A stretch of DNA of 64,000 nucleotides from Acetobacter garciniae (GTDB taxonomy: Bacteria > Pseudomonadota > Alphaproteobacteria > Acetobacterales > Acetobacteraceae): assembly GCF_017377735.1 (NCBI RefSeq), contig NZ_JAFVMH010000002.1, positions 682,001-746,000 of the forward strand, in the 5' to 3' direction. The position numbers and the translations under genes were made by a program. A model generated the notes under the pieces. The model ran no database searches. It was not told the DNA's origin and worked only from the letters and a program-made list of their open reading frames with translations. Shown here in pieces: positions 1 through 9,143 of this stretch. How positions within the stretch are numbered: the stretch's first letter is position 1; each line of letters starts with the position of its first letter.

Positions 1-362
1 CCGTAGGGGCGGTGGCCGCCTTCCTGCCCGTGCGGTGGGGCAGGCGCGCGCTGTGGCTGTGTGCGCCCCTGCTGGTAGCCGGGATCGGCCTGTCCATCTG
101 CCATGGCGGGGTGGAATGGGGGTGGTGGCCCAGCCCGCTGCCTGCCTGCCATGCCCCGCATATTTCCGGGCAGACCCTGGCCGAACGCCTGGCGTCCATG
201 CCGCTCCTGCCGTCCAAGCCTTGTGACGCGCCAACCTATCTTATCCCCGGCCTGCCGGTTTCCATGACGGTCATGGGCGGTGTCTACGCCCTGTTCGTGC
301 TGGTGATGCTAATACTCTCCCTTTACCGGCAGCAAAAGGAAAAGCGGCGTATTTTTCATTAG
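1..362 (+). CDS. DsbB-like disulfide bond formation protein (C-terminal part)
   Basis: The reading frame is open to the left edge, so this is the 3' part of a gene. The visible part has a hydrophobic segment, a periplasmic loop starting GVEWGWWPSPLPAC, a second Cys about 28 residues on (KPCDAP), then another membrane segment and a basic tail. The GVEWGWWP motif and the loop cysteine pair are typical of DsbB, the inner-membrane quinone reductase that reoxidises DsbA; the N-terminal CxxC pair lies outside the window. A GTG at 12 is in frame but is probably not the true start. The assignment rests on motif recognition in a partial protein. Confidence 0.75.
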   Translation, partial: VGAVAAFLPVRWGRRALWLCAPLLVAGIGLSICHGGVEWGWWPSPLPACHAPHISGQTLAERLASMPLLPSKPCDAPTYLIPGLPVSMTVMGGVYALFVLVMLILSLYRQQKEKRRIFH

Positions 363-376
363 ATCGTCGCGGATTG

Positions 377-480
377 TTAGAGCCTGTTTCGAAAGCCACC
401 AGCGGAGGGTTGGCGATGGATTTTCTGGTCTGAAAAGACCCGCTCAGACCGACCCGGCTGACTTTCGAAACAGTCTCTTA
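377..480. mobile_element. MITE-like element (98 bp) with TTA target duplication
   Basis: The element spans 380-477 and is bounded by direct TTA copies at 377-379 and 478-480. Its ends are imperfect inverted repeats of about 23 bp (19 of 23 match) sharing the core CTGTTTCGAAAG. It is too short to encode a transposase. A TNA duplication is characteristic of the IS1031 subgroup of IS5-family elements, first described in acetic acid bacteria, so this is probably a non-autonomous derivative of such an IS. It lies between the dsbB-like gene and the glycosyltransferase at 613 and may separate that gene from its original promoter. Confidence 0.7.
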
Positions 481-612
481 AGAGTCTTGTGCCATTTTCC
501 ATCCTTGAAAACACTGCGTGGCAGTACGGCCCGGCGGTAGCGCATCCCGCGCGCAGGGCCGAAGCCTTCGGGCATGACCGCCGCGGTCGGGGTGGTCTTT
601 CAGGGTCTTGGC

Positions 613-3558
613 ATGTCTGGTGGGATGACGAACGAAACAAGGGACTGGGCGGCGTTCGACCGGGACTGGTACGGTGCCAGGTATGGGGAAATACTGCGCC
701 GCCTGGGTGTTGACGACCCTGCGGCGTATCACGGTTTTTATAAAGACCATGGTGTTGCGCTGCGGCATTCTCCCAACCCGTATTTTGACGAAGCCTGGTA
801 CCTGAGCCGCTACCCCGCCGTGGCCCGCGCGGTGGAGGACGGAAAATTCTGCTCCGGCTTCGATCATTACTGCCGCGCGGGGCTGGCCACCCATAACCCG
901 CACTGGCTGTACAATGAAAATTTCTACCGCGCACGCCTGCGCGCCGCCACCGCGTCGGGGGCCACCAGCGCGGATGCCGACGGGTTCAGGAACGGCTACG
1001 ATCATTATCTGCGGGTGGGCGATGCACAGTTTCTGAGCGGGTCATGGTTTTTCGACCCCATGGCCTATCTGGCAGGTGCGGGTGTGGCGCAGCGCGGCAG
1101 CACCCCATACGATCAGGCCCTGCGGACCGCCCCCGTGCCCGGTGCCAGCCAGCACCGGTTATCATGGTATTTCGACCCGGAATGGTACCTGCAAACCTAC
1201 CCGGACGTGAAAGCCGCACTCCTGGCCGGGGAATGGCGTTCGGCGCTGCACCATTACCAGACCAATGACAATCCCGGCCAGTACAACCCCAATCCCTTTT
1301 TTTCCGAAGAATTCTACAGCCGCGTCAACCATGACGTGGTCGATGCGGTGGAGGACGGACGATTTCGGAATTTCTATGAACATTTCCTGATATTTGGCAT
1401 GCATGAATTGCGCAGGCCCTGTGCCGACATCGACCTGGAGGTATATTACCGCAACGCCCATGTGCAGCACGAGGTCGAACGGGGGGACTACCATGATGCC
1501 TTCGCGCATTTTATCGCCCATGCGCGCAAGCCGGGGGCAGAGGTCTCGTTCCTGAAGGATAGCGAGCCCCTGGCCAAGAAAATCCATCTGGACATGTGCC
1601 GGATCAGGCTGCCGCTCCTGCTGGGGGGGGAGATCGATTTTTCCTGCGACAGTCCGGATCTGAGCGTGATCATGGTCGTGCATAATCTCTTTGCCATGAC
1701 GCTGAACGCCCTGGCCTCGCTGCGGGCCAATTATAACGGTCCGTTGCAGGTCATTGTGGTGGATTCCGGCTCCACCGACAGTATCCGCCAGATCGAGCGG
1801 CATGTGCGCGGGCTGGACGTGGTGCGTTTTCCCGCCAATGTCGGCTTTCTTCTGGGGGCCAATGCGGGGCTTGAGAAAGTGCGCGCGGCTTTCACGCTTT
1901 ATCTGAACAACGATACGGAGCTGATGCCCGGCGCCATAGGCCACGCGCTGGCCCGGCTGCGTAACGCCTGCACAACAGGTGCTGTAGGCGCAAAGCTTGT
2001 GCGCACGAACGGACTTTTGCAGGAGGCGGGCAGCATTATCTGGCGCGACGGGTCCGTGCAGGGTTATCTGCGCGACCAGTCCCCCGATACGCCGGAGGCA
2101 AATTTCGTGCGCTCGGTTGACTACTGTTCCGGCGCGTTCCTGATGGTGCGCACCGCCCCCTTGCGCCAGTTGGGGGGCTTCGACCCCGCCTATGCCCCTG
2201 CCTATTTCGAGGAAACGGATCTGTGCGTGCGCCTGCGCGAAGCGGGGTGGGACGTTGTGTACGATCCTGCGGTGGTGGTGCTGCATTATGAATATGGCAC
2301 GTCAAGCTTTGTCAGCGGCGCGTCCATGATCGCGCGCAACAACGCACTGTTCCGCAGCCGGCACGCGGATTACCTGCGCAACAAGGCGTTCGCGAATACG
2401 CTTTTGCTGGCCCAGGCGCGTTCGGCAGACCGGCGGCAGAAGCATGTTCTGTTCATCGAGGACCGGCTGCCCTATCGTTTTCTGGGCTCGGGCTTTCCCC
2501 GCGCGAACGATATCGTGCATGCGCTGGCAGCCCTTGGGCACCATGTGACCCTCTACCCCGTTTTCCGCCCTACGGAAGGGCGCGAGGACATGCACGGCCA
2601 TTTTCCCGACACGGTGGAGGTGATCTGGGATCGTGAATTGCCCGAGCTTGAAGAGTTCATAAAATCCCGCCCGGGTTATTATGACGCGGTATGGATTGCC
2701 CGCACCCATAATGCCGACCGGGTCGCACCCGTGCTGGTATCCTGTGCGCAGGCCCTGGCGGGCAGCCAGCTTGTGGTGGATACGGAAGCCGTGGCCGCCC
2801 CGCGCACGCATATGCACCGCGTGCTGAAGGGTGAGGGCGGGGAAAACACCGTGGCCGATATGCTGGAACAGGAATTCCGCCACCTGTTCATGGCGGAGAA
2901 AATCATTGCCGTAAACGAGAAGGAAGCCAGCATCATCCGCGCGCATGGTTTCGGGAATGTCTCTGTCCTTGGGCATATGCAGGCCCCGGCGGCAACGTCA
3001 CCCGGGTGGGAGGAGCGGCGTGACCTGCTGTTCGTGGGGGCGGTGCATGACCCGCACGCGCCCAATCTGGACTCGCTGCTGTGGTTTGCTGAACATGTGC
3101 TGCCTTTGCTCGATGCCAGTCTGCCGCCCGATGTGCGTTTTACGATCTGCGGTTATCTGGACCGGCGGGTCGATCTGTCGGGGCTTGTGGCCCATCCGCG
3201 TGTGTCCCTGCTGGGGCGGGTGGAGGATATCGGCCCTGTTTACGCACGTCACCGGGTTTTTGTCGCCCCCACGCGCTTTGCCGCGGGCATTCCCTACAAG
3301 CTGCACGAAGCCGCAGCCCACGGCCTGCCCTGCGTTGCCTCCGCCCTGTTATGCGAGCAGATGGGCTGGAGAGCAGGGCAGGACATGCTCTGCGCCAGCG
3401 TGGCCGACCCCCAGGCCTTCGCGGATGCCATCACGCACCTGTATACCGGACAGGAACTGTGGGAGCATATCCGCAGCAACGCCCTGGCCCGGATCGCGCG
3501 TGAAAACGGGCCCGATCTCTACCGTGAAACAATAGCCGCCATACTGGGCTTTTCATAA
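613..3558 (+). CDS. Two-domain glycosyltransferase (GT2 + GT4) with repeated N-terminal modules
   Basis: The protein is about 981 residues. Residues 15-310 hold about seven divergent modules spaced ~43 residues apart (near 15, 57, 101, 146, 185, 229, 273) with the pattern F(D)xxWYLxxYPDVxxA...HYxxxG...PN. A GT2 domain starts near 350 (LSVIMVVHN, DSGSTD, LNNDTEL) with an acceptor-site motif near 525-536 (FEETDLCVRL). A GT4-like domain covers 610-981 (DLLFVGAVHDP, GIPYKLHEAAAHGLPCVAS). It probably adds sugars to a surface polysaccharide or glycan; donor and acceptor cannot be told. ATG 613 was chosen; ATG 625 is also possible and 574 is upstream in frame. No signal peptide or membrane segment is seen, so it is probably cytoplasmic. 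Confidence 0.85.
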   Translation: MSGGMTNETRDWAAFDRDWYGARYGEILRRLGVDDPAAYHGFYKDHGVALRHSPNPYFDEAWYLSRYPAVARAVEDGKFCSGFDHYCRAGLATHNPHWLYNENFYRARLRAATASGATSADADGFRNGYDHYLRVGDAQFLSGSWFFDPMAYLAGAGVAQRGSTPYDQALRTAPVPGASQHRLSWYFDPEWYLQTYPDVKAALLAGEWRSALHHYQTNDNPGQYNPNPFFSEEFYSRVNHDVVDAVEDGRFRNFYEHFLIFGMHELRRPCADIDLEVYYRNAHVQHEVERGDYHDAFAHFIAHARKPGAEVSFLKDSEPLAKKIHLDMCRIRLPLLLGGEIDFSCDSPDLSVIMVVHNLFAMTLNALASLRANYNGPLQVIVVDSGSTDSIRQIERHVRGLDVVRFPANVGFLLGANAGLEKVRAAFTLYLNNDTELMPGAIGHALARLRNACTTGAVGAKLVRTNGLLQEAGSIIWRDGSVQGYLRDQSPDTPEANFVRSVDYCSGAFLMVRTAPLRQLGGFDPAYAPAYFEETDLCVRLREAGWDVVYDPAVVVLHYEYGTSSFVSGASMIARNNALFRSRHADYLRNKAFANTLLLAQARSADRRQKHVLFIEDRLPYRFLGSGFPRANDIVHALAALGHHVTLYPVFRPTEGREDMHGHFPDTVEVIWDRELPELEEFIKSRPGYYDAVWIARTHNADRVAPVLVSCAQALAGSQLVVDTEAVAAPRTHMHRVLKGEGGENTVADMLEQEFRHLFMAEKIIAVNEKEASIIRAHGFGNVSVLGHMQAPAATSPGWEERRDLLFVGAVHDPHAPNLDSLLWFAEHVLPLLDASLPPDVRFTICGYLDRRVDLSGLVAHPRVSLLGRVEDIGPVYARHRVFVAPTRFAAGIPYKLHEAAAHGLPCVASALLCEQMGWRAGQDMLCASVADPQAFADAITHLYTGQELWEHIRSNALARIARENGPDLYRETIAAILGFS

Positions 3559-4032
3559 ACCTTGTGCGGGCGTACCATCGGGCCCGGGTTTTTCCTCCGT
3601 CATGATACGCTCCACCAGTTCCAGCAGGCGCGCACTGGCCTTGCTGCCCATCTGGCGGATGGCGTCATGGGTAAACCATTGTGCCTCCAGCGCGTCGTCC
3701 CCGGCCCGGAGCGTGGCCTGCCCGGTCTGCGGTTCGGCACAGCGTATGACGACAATCACGTAATGAAACGCCAGCGTCCCGTCGGGCGTGTGGTGCAGGC
3801 TGTCGAATACGCTGACGATGCGCGTGGCCCGGGCATGCAGCGCCGTTTCTTCCAGCAGTTCGCGCTGGGCGGCCGCGAACAGGGTCTCCCCTGCCTCCAC
3901 CTTGCCGCCGGGAAACCCCCATAGCCCCGCATCCGGCGCCTTGGCCCGCCGGACCAGCAGAAAACTGTCATCGCGCCGCACGACGCTCAGCACGCCCAGA
4001 CGCGGGGCGGGCGGTGGTGTTATCGGTGTCAT
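3553..4032 (-). CDS. Nudix hydrolase (MutT-like)
   Basis: About 159 residues. The Nudix box (G-x5-E-x7-REuxEExGu) is complete as GKVEAGETLFAAAQRELLEE, giving the Mg2+-binding helix that hydrolyses nucleoside diphosphates linked to another group. It follows a typical first strand (LGVLSVVRRDDSFLLVRRAK) and GLWGFPGG. The ATG at 4032 was chosen because the frame upstream (to 4101) runs through an 11-bp tandem repeat and encodes Pro-rich filler. Its last 6 bases overlap the convergent glycosyltransferase. Substrate is unknown; it could be an NADH/ADP-ribose or oxidised-nucleotide hydrolase. Confidence 0.88.
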   Translation of the reverse strand: MTPITPPPAPRLGVLSVVRRDDSFLLVRRAKAPDAGLWGFPGGKVEAGETLFAAAQRELLEETALHARATRIVSVFDSLHHTPDGTLAFHYVIVVIRCAEPQTGQATLRAGDDALEAQWFTHDAIRQMGSKASARLLELVERIMTEEKPGPDGTPAQGL

Positions 4033-4059
4033 GGCGCGCAGGATGCAGCGTGGCCAGGG

Positions 4060-4115
4060 GCGGGTCAATGGCGGGTCAATGGTGGGGCAATGGTGGGGCA
4101 ATGGGATGGGTCAAT
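4060..4115. repeat. 11-bp tandem repeat, about five copies
   Basis: Four tandem 11-mers (two GCGGGTCAATG, two GTGGGGCAATG) are followed by a 12-base degenerate copy. The array lies just upstream of the Nudix start at 4032, in the divergent gap before the aldo/keto reductase. Copy number of such arrays can vary between strains. Confidence 0.8.
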
Positions 4116-4243
4116 CTGGGCGCGCAGCCCCATCCTGCGCCGTTGCCGTTTGCCACAAGGGGCTTGCGGCGTGTTTAATGCGTTATGTTCCCCAGTCGCG
4201 GTGCTGGGGGGCGATGCGTTTACAGTTAAGGAGAACCGCTGAC

Positions 4244-5227
4244 ATGACGGCTGAAACACTCATGATCCCGGGTATTGCCATGCCCGCGTCCCGTATTGCC
4301 CTGGGCACCTGGGCCATTGGCGGGTCCATGTGGGGTGGGGCGGATGATGTCAACGCGGCCAAAACGGTGGAAGAAGCGCTGGCCGTGGGGATCAACGTGA
4401 TCGACACGGCCCCGGTCTACGGGTTCGGCCATTCCGAGGAAGTCATAGGTCGCGCGCTTGAAGCCCATCGCGACCGGGTGATCCTGGCCACCAAGGTCGG
4501 GCTGGACTGGAAAGACGGCAAGGTATTCCGCGACAGCCGTGCGTCGCGTATTGCGGATGAGATCGAGGCATCCCTGCGCAGGCTCAGGACCGATCGGATC
4601 GATCTGTACCAGGTGCATTGGCCCGATCCCCAAACCCCGATCGAGGAAACGGCAAGGGCGCTGGAAAAACTGGTGCGCGACGGCAAGGTCCGCGCTCTGG
4701 GGCTGAGCAATTTCTCGCCCGAACAGATGGATGAATTCCGCAAGTTCGCACCCGTGGCCGCCATCCAGCCGCCCTACAACCTGTTCGAGCGTGAGATCGA
4801 AGGCACCGTCCTGCCCTATGCGAAAGATAACGGGCTTGTCGTGCTGGCCTATGGCCCGCTGTGCCGCGGCTTGCTGAGCGGTAAAATGACGGCGCAGACC
4901 ACCTTCACCGGTGATGACCTGCGCAAGGTGGACCCCAAGTTCCAGCCGCCGCGCTTTGCGCATTATCTCCAGGCGGTGGCGGACCTCAAGGCCATTGCGG
5001 ACAGGCACGGCAAGAGCATGCTGGCACTGGCCGTGCGCTGGGTGCTGGACCGTGGCCCCACCATCGCCCTGTGGGGGGCCAGAAAGCCCGAGCAGATCAG
5101 CGGCGTGCAGGACGTTTTCGGCTGGAGCCTTTCCCCCCAGGACATGGCGGAGATCGACGCCATTCTGGCGCGCGACATCCCCGACCCCGTGGGGCCGGAA
5201 TTCATGGCCCCACCCCCACGGGCCTGA
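4244..5227 (+). CDS. Aldo/keto reductase
   Basis: A 327-residue (alpha/beta)8 NAD(P)H-dependent oxidoreductase. The family features are present in order: start strand LGTWAIGG, catalytic Asp and Tyr (IDTAPVYGFG), catalytic Lys (ILATKVG), catalytic His (YQVHWPD), substrate-side GLSNFSPEQM and the C-terminal cofactor region (LWGARKPEQI). The start is ATG 4244 with an AAGGAGA ribosome site 9 bases upstream; the frame is open further upstream but only as shadow. It reduces an aldehyde or ketone, or acts on sugars, but the substrate cannot be read from sequence. It stands alone, divergent from the Nudix gene. Confidence 0.92.
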   Translation: MTAETLMIPGIAMPASRIALGTWAIGGSMWGGADDVNAAKTVEEALAVGINVIDTAPVYGFGHSEEVIGRALEAHRDRVILATKVGLDWKDGKVFRDSRASRIADEIEASLRRLRTDRIDLYQVHWPDPQTPIEETARALEKLVRDGKVRALGLSNFSPEQMDEFRKFAPVAAIQPPYNLFEREIEGTVLPYAKDNGLVVLAYGPLCRGLLSGKMTAQTTFTGDDLRKVDPKFQPPRFAHYLQAVADLKAIADRHGKSMLALAVRWVLDRGPTIALWGARKPEQISGVQDVFGWSLSPQDMAEIDAILARDIPDPVGPEFMAPPPRA

Positions 5228-5381
5228 AGCCCGGCCTGCCTGGCCCCGGCCATGCAGCCCCGAGAGGCGGGGGCCGATACGGGGCCAGGCAAGAGGGTTC
5301 GGGTCACAAGTGCGGGGTCATGGCTGGGGGGCGAAGGCAAGCATTGACTTGCCCCATGCTTTTTTCCCAATCTGGTTGGCC

Positions 5382-5840
5382 ATGACCTATCCTGACGACC
5401 ATTCGCAAGCCGTATTGGACCGGACGACCGTTCATCCCTTTCCGCTCCAGCAGGTGCTGGGGCGGAAACAGGCGGCAACGTATCTGGGCATACCGGTGCG
5501 GCGGCTGTGGTTGCTGGAAATGCTGGGCGGCGGCCCCCGCCCGGTCAGGCAGAGCACGGCCACCTTCCAGTTCCGCAAGGAAGATCTCGATCGTTACAGT
5601 GCGGAACTGTTCAGCCGTGCGGGGTTCGCAGCCGACGTGCTGGCGCGCTATCGCCGGCAGCGGCAGCGGCAGGGGGATGAACCGCTAGGGCTGGACCCGT
5701 TCATGGACATGGCCACGCGTGACGAACTGCGCGAAGTCTGCACCTATCTGGGCAGCCGGGCGATCATCCTGCTGGGGCTTGTGGTGATTGTCCTGTCCCA
5801 CACGCCGCTTTCTCGCATGCTGTTCCACGTCCTGCGCTGA
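5382..5840 (+). CDS. Unknown protein: Xis/AlpA-like HTH plus C-terminal membrane anchor
   Basis: A 152-residue protein of no family I can name. Residues 22-75 (VLGRKQAATYLGIPVRRLWL ... FQFRKEDLDRYSAEL) match the pattern of excisionase/AlpA-type winged HTH domains (helix, YLGxxxxxL, then FRxEDL). A charged Arg/Gln stretch (ARYRRQRQRQ) follows. The last ~25 residues form one membrane segment (AIILLGLVVIVLSHTPLSRM). Together these suggest a membrane-tethered DNA-binding protein, but this is inference. The ATG 5382 has only a weak ribosome site, and the frame is open far upstream through the aldo/keto reductase region in another frame. Confidence 0.6.
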   Translation: MTYPDDHSQAVLDRTTVHPFPLQQVLGRKQAATYLGIPVRRLWLLEMLGGGPRPVRQSTATFQFRKEDLDRYSAELFSRAGFAADVLARYRRQRQRQGDEPLGLDPFMDMATRDELREVCTYLGSRAIILLGLVVIVLSHTPLSRMLFHVLR

Positions 5841-6012
5841 CACACGCATGTCTTTGACACGGCGGCACACCCGGCACGCATAAAGCCCGCCTGCTGCTGC
5901 TGGCCGGTCGTGCAAACGCCCGCCCGGCCCGTGCGGGGGAGGGGACGGGTTTGCGCAGCAGGGCGTTGAGCGGGCCTGCGCATATGCAAGAACCCTTGCG
6001 TGGGGCGGGGGC

Positions 6013-8307
6013 ATGGCCCATCTTTGCAGCATGGCTGCTTCACCGACATTGTCCTCCACCCTTGCGCGCGGCAAGAAACGTGCCTCCCTGAGCGAGCGGG
6101 CCGCGAGCCTGCCCGCCGTCACCTTCGTGCCCGAACGCCAGGCCCCGCGCCCGCGCCTGCGCAGGATGGAGGTCGTGTCGGAATACGAACCCGCGGGCGA
6201 TCAGCCCCAGGCCATTGCCGAACTGGTCAAGGGTGTAGAAGAGGGCGAGCGCGACCAGGTGCTGCTGGGTGTGACCGGGTCGGGCAAGACCTTCACCATG
6301 GCCAAGATTATCGAAGCCACCCAGAAACCGACCCTGATCCTGGCCCCCAACAAGACGCTGGCCGCCCAGTTGTACGGGGAAATGAAACAGTTTTTCCCCA
6401 ATAACGCGGTCGAATATTTTGTCAGCTACTACGATTACTATCAGCCTGAAGCGTATGTGCCGCGCTCGGACACGTATATCGAAAAAGACAGCCAGATCAA
6501 CGAACAGATCGATCGTATGCGCCATGCCGCAACGCAGGCGCTGCTGGAACGTAACGATGTCATTATCGTCGCCTCGGTGTCGTGCATCTACGGTATCGGG
6601 TCGGTCGAGACCTATTCGCGCATGGTGGTCAAGCTCGAACTCGGCGGGCAGATCGATCGGGACAAGCTGGTCAAGAGCCTGGTCGAACTGCAATACCGCC
6701 GTAACGACGCCGCTTTCGCGCGCGGGGCGTTCCGTGTCCGGGGCGAGAGCGTCGATATCTTTCCCGTCCAGAACGAGGACAGGGCGTGGCGTGTCTCCCT
6801 TTTCGGGGATGAGGTGGACGGAATTATCGAATTCGATCCGCTGACGGGCGAAAAAACGGCTGATCTGCAGGAAATCACCATCTACGCCAACAGCCATTAC
6901 GTGACCCCGCGCCCGACGCTGAACCAGGCCAATACGGGGATCAAGCAGGAACTCCGCGAAAGGCTGGCCGAATTCACCAGGGCGGGCAAGCTGCTGGAAG
7001 CTGAACGGCTGGACCAGCGCACGACCTTCGATCTTGAAATGCTCGAGACCACGGGCGTGTGCAAGGGGATCGAGAACTACTCGCGCTATCTGTCGGGCCG
7101 CAAGCCGGGCGATCCGCCGCCGACCCTGTTCGAATACCTGCCCGAAGACGCGCTGCTGATCGTGGATGAAAGCCACGTGACCGTGCCCCAGATCGGCGGC
7201 ATGGAACGCGGAGACCATGCGCGCAAGTCCATCCTGTCGGAATTCGGCTTTCGCCTGCCTTCGTGCCTGGATAACCGCCCGCTCAATTTTGCCGAATGGG
7301 ACAAGTTCCGCCCGCAGAGCATATTCGTCAGCGCTACCCCCGGCCCGTGGGAAATGGAGCGCACGGGCGGGGTGTTTGCCGAACAGGTGATCCGGCCCAC
7401 GGGGCTGATCGACCCGGTAACCGATATCCGCCCGGTCGAACACCAGGTCGATGACCTTCTGGCCGAATGCCGCACTACCATTGCCAAGGGTGGGCGCGTG
7501 CTGGTCACGACCCTGACCAAGCGCATGGCCGAAGACCTGACCGATTACATGAACGAGGCCGGGATAAGGGTGCGGTACCTGCATTCCGATGTGGATACGC
7601 TTGAGCGGATCGAGATCATCCGTGACCTGCGGATCGGGGCGTTCGATGTGCTGATCGGCATCAACCTGCTGCGCGAAGGGCTGGATATTCCCGAATGTTC
7701 GCTGGTGGCCATACTGGATGCCGACAAGGAAGGTTTCCTGCGTTCGCGCACATCGTTGATCCAGACCATAGGGCGTGCCGCGCGTAATGTGGATGGCCGT
7801 GTCCTGCTCTATGCCGACAAGATGACGGACTCGCTGGCTTACGCGGTGGAGGAAACCGCCCGGCGGCGCGAAAAGCAGACTGAATGGAATACGGCGCACG
7901 GTATTACGCCCCAGAGCGTGCGCAAGCAGATCGGCGATATCGTGAGTTCTGTTTTTGAACAGGATTACGTGACGGTCGCCCCCGACCAGGATACGGGTGT
8001 GGCCGAATTTGTCGGCAAGGATCTGGGGGCCGCCATAGCCGGGCTGGAAAAACGCATGCGCGAAGCCGCCGCCGAGCTGGAGTTTGAAACCGCAGGCCGC
8101 TTGCGCGATGAAATCAAGCGGCTGGAAGCCCTGCAACTGGGGATCGAGCCCCCACCCCCCACGCCAAGCGCGCAAAAGCCCGGAACGCGGCGCAGCGCCA
8201 AGCAGCAGGTGCCGCGCCCGCTGGGGCCGGGCGGTGGCGGATACGAACCCAAAGCCCGGGGCGGCAAGGCTGGCGGCGGCAAGGGGCGCGGCCGCAGCCG
8301 GGCCTAG
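6013..8307 (+). CDS. uvrB: Excinuclease ABC subunit B
   Basis: UvrB is the damage-verifying helicase subunit of nucleotide excision repair. Walker A GVTGSGKT is at residues 86-93, the DNA-inserting beta-hairpin region ([12 protein letters not shown]) at 139-150, then DESH, helicase motifs ([30 protein letters not shown]) and a C-terminal UVR motif (near 677-712) that contacts UvrC. It has 764 residues against about 670 in E. coli; the excess is an N-terminal extension of ~50 residues and a Gly/Arg-rich tail. ATG 6031 is an alternative start. No GTTC-N7-GTTC LexA box was found in the 170 bases upstream, unlike dinB in this window. Confidence 0.98.
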   Translation: MAHLCSMAASPTLSSTLARGKKRASLSERAASLPAVTFVPERQAPRPRLRRMEVVSEYEPAGDQPQAIAELVKGVEEGERDQVLLGVTGSGKTFTMAKIIEATQKPTLILAPNKTLAAQLYGEMKQFFPNNAVEYFVSYYDYYQPEAYVPRSDTYIEKDSQINEQIDRMRHAATQALLERNDVIIVASVSCIYGIGSVETYSRMVVKLELGGQIDRDKLVKSLVELQYRRNDAAFARGAFRVRGESVDIFPVQNEDRAWRVSLFGDEVDGIIEFDPLTGEKTADLQEITIYANSHYVTPRPTLNQANTGIKQELRERLAEFTRAGKLLEAERLDQRTTFDLEMLETTGVCKGIENYSRYLSGRKPGDPPPTLFEYLPEDALLIVDESHVTVPQIGGMERGDHARKSILSEFGFRLPSCLDNRPLNFAEWDKFRPQSIFVSATPGPWEMERTGGVFAEQVIRPTGLIDPVTDIRPVEHQVDDLLAECRTTIAKGGRVLVTTLTKRMAEDLTDYMNEAGIRVRYLHSDVDTLERIEIIRDLRIGAFDVLIGINLLREGLDIPECSLVAILDADKEGFLRSRTSLIQTIGRAARNVDGRVLLYADKMTDSLAYAVEETARRREKQTEWNTAHGITPQSVRKQIGDIVSSVFEQDYVTVAPDQDTGVAEFVGKDLGAAIAGLEKRMREAAAELEFETAGRLRDEIKRLEALQLGIEPPPPTPSAQKPGTRRSAKQQVPRPLGPGGGGYEPKARGGKAGGGKGRGRSRA

Positions 8308-8351
8308 GGCAGGGGGCGAAAACCCGCGGGGCTTGTCTCGGGCCCGCAACC

Positions 8352-8389
8352 CTCCTACCGTCGGGGGGGTAGAGAGAGGGGTTTTTTGC
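8352..8389 (+). terminator. Possible Rho-independent terminator after uvrB
   Basis: A short imperfect hairpin (CTACC/GGGTAG) about 45 bases past the uvrB stop is followed by a GGGGTTTTTT stretch. The stem is weak, so confidence is modest. Confidence 0.35.
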
Positions 8390-8418
8390 CTCTTTGGAAT
8401 GTTCCGAGCACTTGAGCG

Positions 8419-9084
8419 ATGACCGTGTCAGATACCACCATCCAGCCGGATTACGAGGCCCTGTCCAGCGCACCCGTGTGTTCCGATCCTTTCGAGCATG
8501 TGCTGGTGCCGCATTTCATCCGCCAGGCCGATTTGCACTGCCTGTTCGCCAGCCTGCCGCATATCCCCTCGGGCGGGTCTTTCCCGCCCGGTTCGCTGTC
8601 GCTTTCGCCGCTGGTGCAATCCCTGGTGCGGGAAATGGAAGGGCCAAGGCTGCGCCAGATGATTGGCGACAAGCTTGGCCTGGATCTGTCGGACGCACCC
8701 TGCATGCTGACCATGCGGGGCCGCACGCGTGAAAAGGACGGGCGCATCCATACGGATTCCCTGGCCAAACGGGTGACGATCCTGCTGTACCTCAACCCCT
8801 CGGACGATACCTGGACCCGGCAGGAAGGGTGCCTGCGCCTGCTGCGCGGCCCGCACGATATAGAGGATTACGCGCGTGAAGTGCCCCCCGTGGATGGCAC
8901 GTTGCTGATCTTCCCCAACGGCCCCACTACATGGCACGGGCACCGGCAGTTTGTCGGGCAGCGTTATACCATACAGCTCAATTACATGACGCGTGACGCC
9001 ATGGCGCGGTCCGAACTGCGCCGGCACCGGCTGTCCGCGCTGGCCAAGACCATGGCGTTGCCCGGTCTCGGTTCCAAGGGGTAG
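8419..9084 (+). CDS. 2OG-Fe(II) oxygenase (prolyl 4-hydroxylase-like)
   Basis: A 221-residue protein with the double-stranded beta-helix signature. The HxD iron ligands are in GRIHTDSLAKRVTILLYLN, the distal His is in TTWHGHRQF, and the 2-oxoglutarate-binding Arg is in GQRYTIQLNYM. These are the residues of Fe(II)/2-oxoglutarate hydroxylases. The N-terminal ~70 residues (DPFEHVLVPHFI) match the usual lead-in of the prolyl-hydroxylase-type group. The substrate, protein or small molecule, is unknown. It follows uvrB by 111 bases and precedes an M16 peptidase; no clear functional link is seen. Confidence 0.82.
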   Translation: MTVSDTTIQPDYEALSSAPVCSDPFEHVLVPHFIRQADLHCLFASLPHIPSGGSFPPGSLSLSPLVQSLVREMEGPRLRQMIGDKLGLDLSDAPCMLTMRGRTREKDGRIHTDSLAKRVTILLYLNPSDDTWTRQEGCLRLLRGPHDIEDYAREVPPVDGTLLIFPNGPTTWHGHRQFVGQRYTIQLNYMTRDAMARSELRRHRLSALAKTMALPGLGSKG

Positions 9085-9143
9085 CCCCACGGCTAACCCT
9101 TGCGACCGCGCTTAAATTTCCAACAAGAACAGGAAGCCTGCTT

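Noticed and set aside
5841-6012. LexA box before uvrB
   Set aside because: No GTTC-N7-GTTC or its reverse was found in the gap; a more distant or degenerate box cannot be excluded.
6040-8349. A 769-codon open frame on the minus strand opposite uvrB
   Set aside because: It is a shadow of the GC-rich uvrB reading frame; the translation has no recognisable motifs and uvrB is certain.
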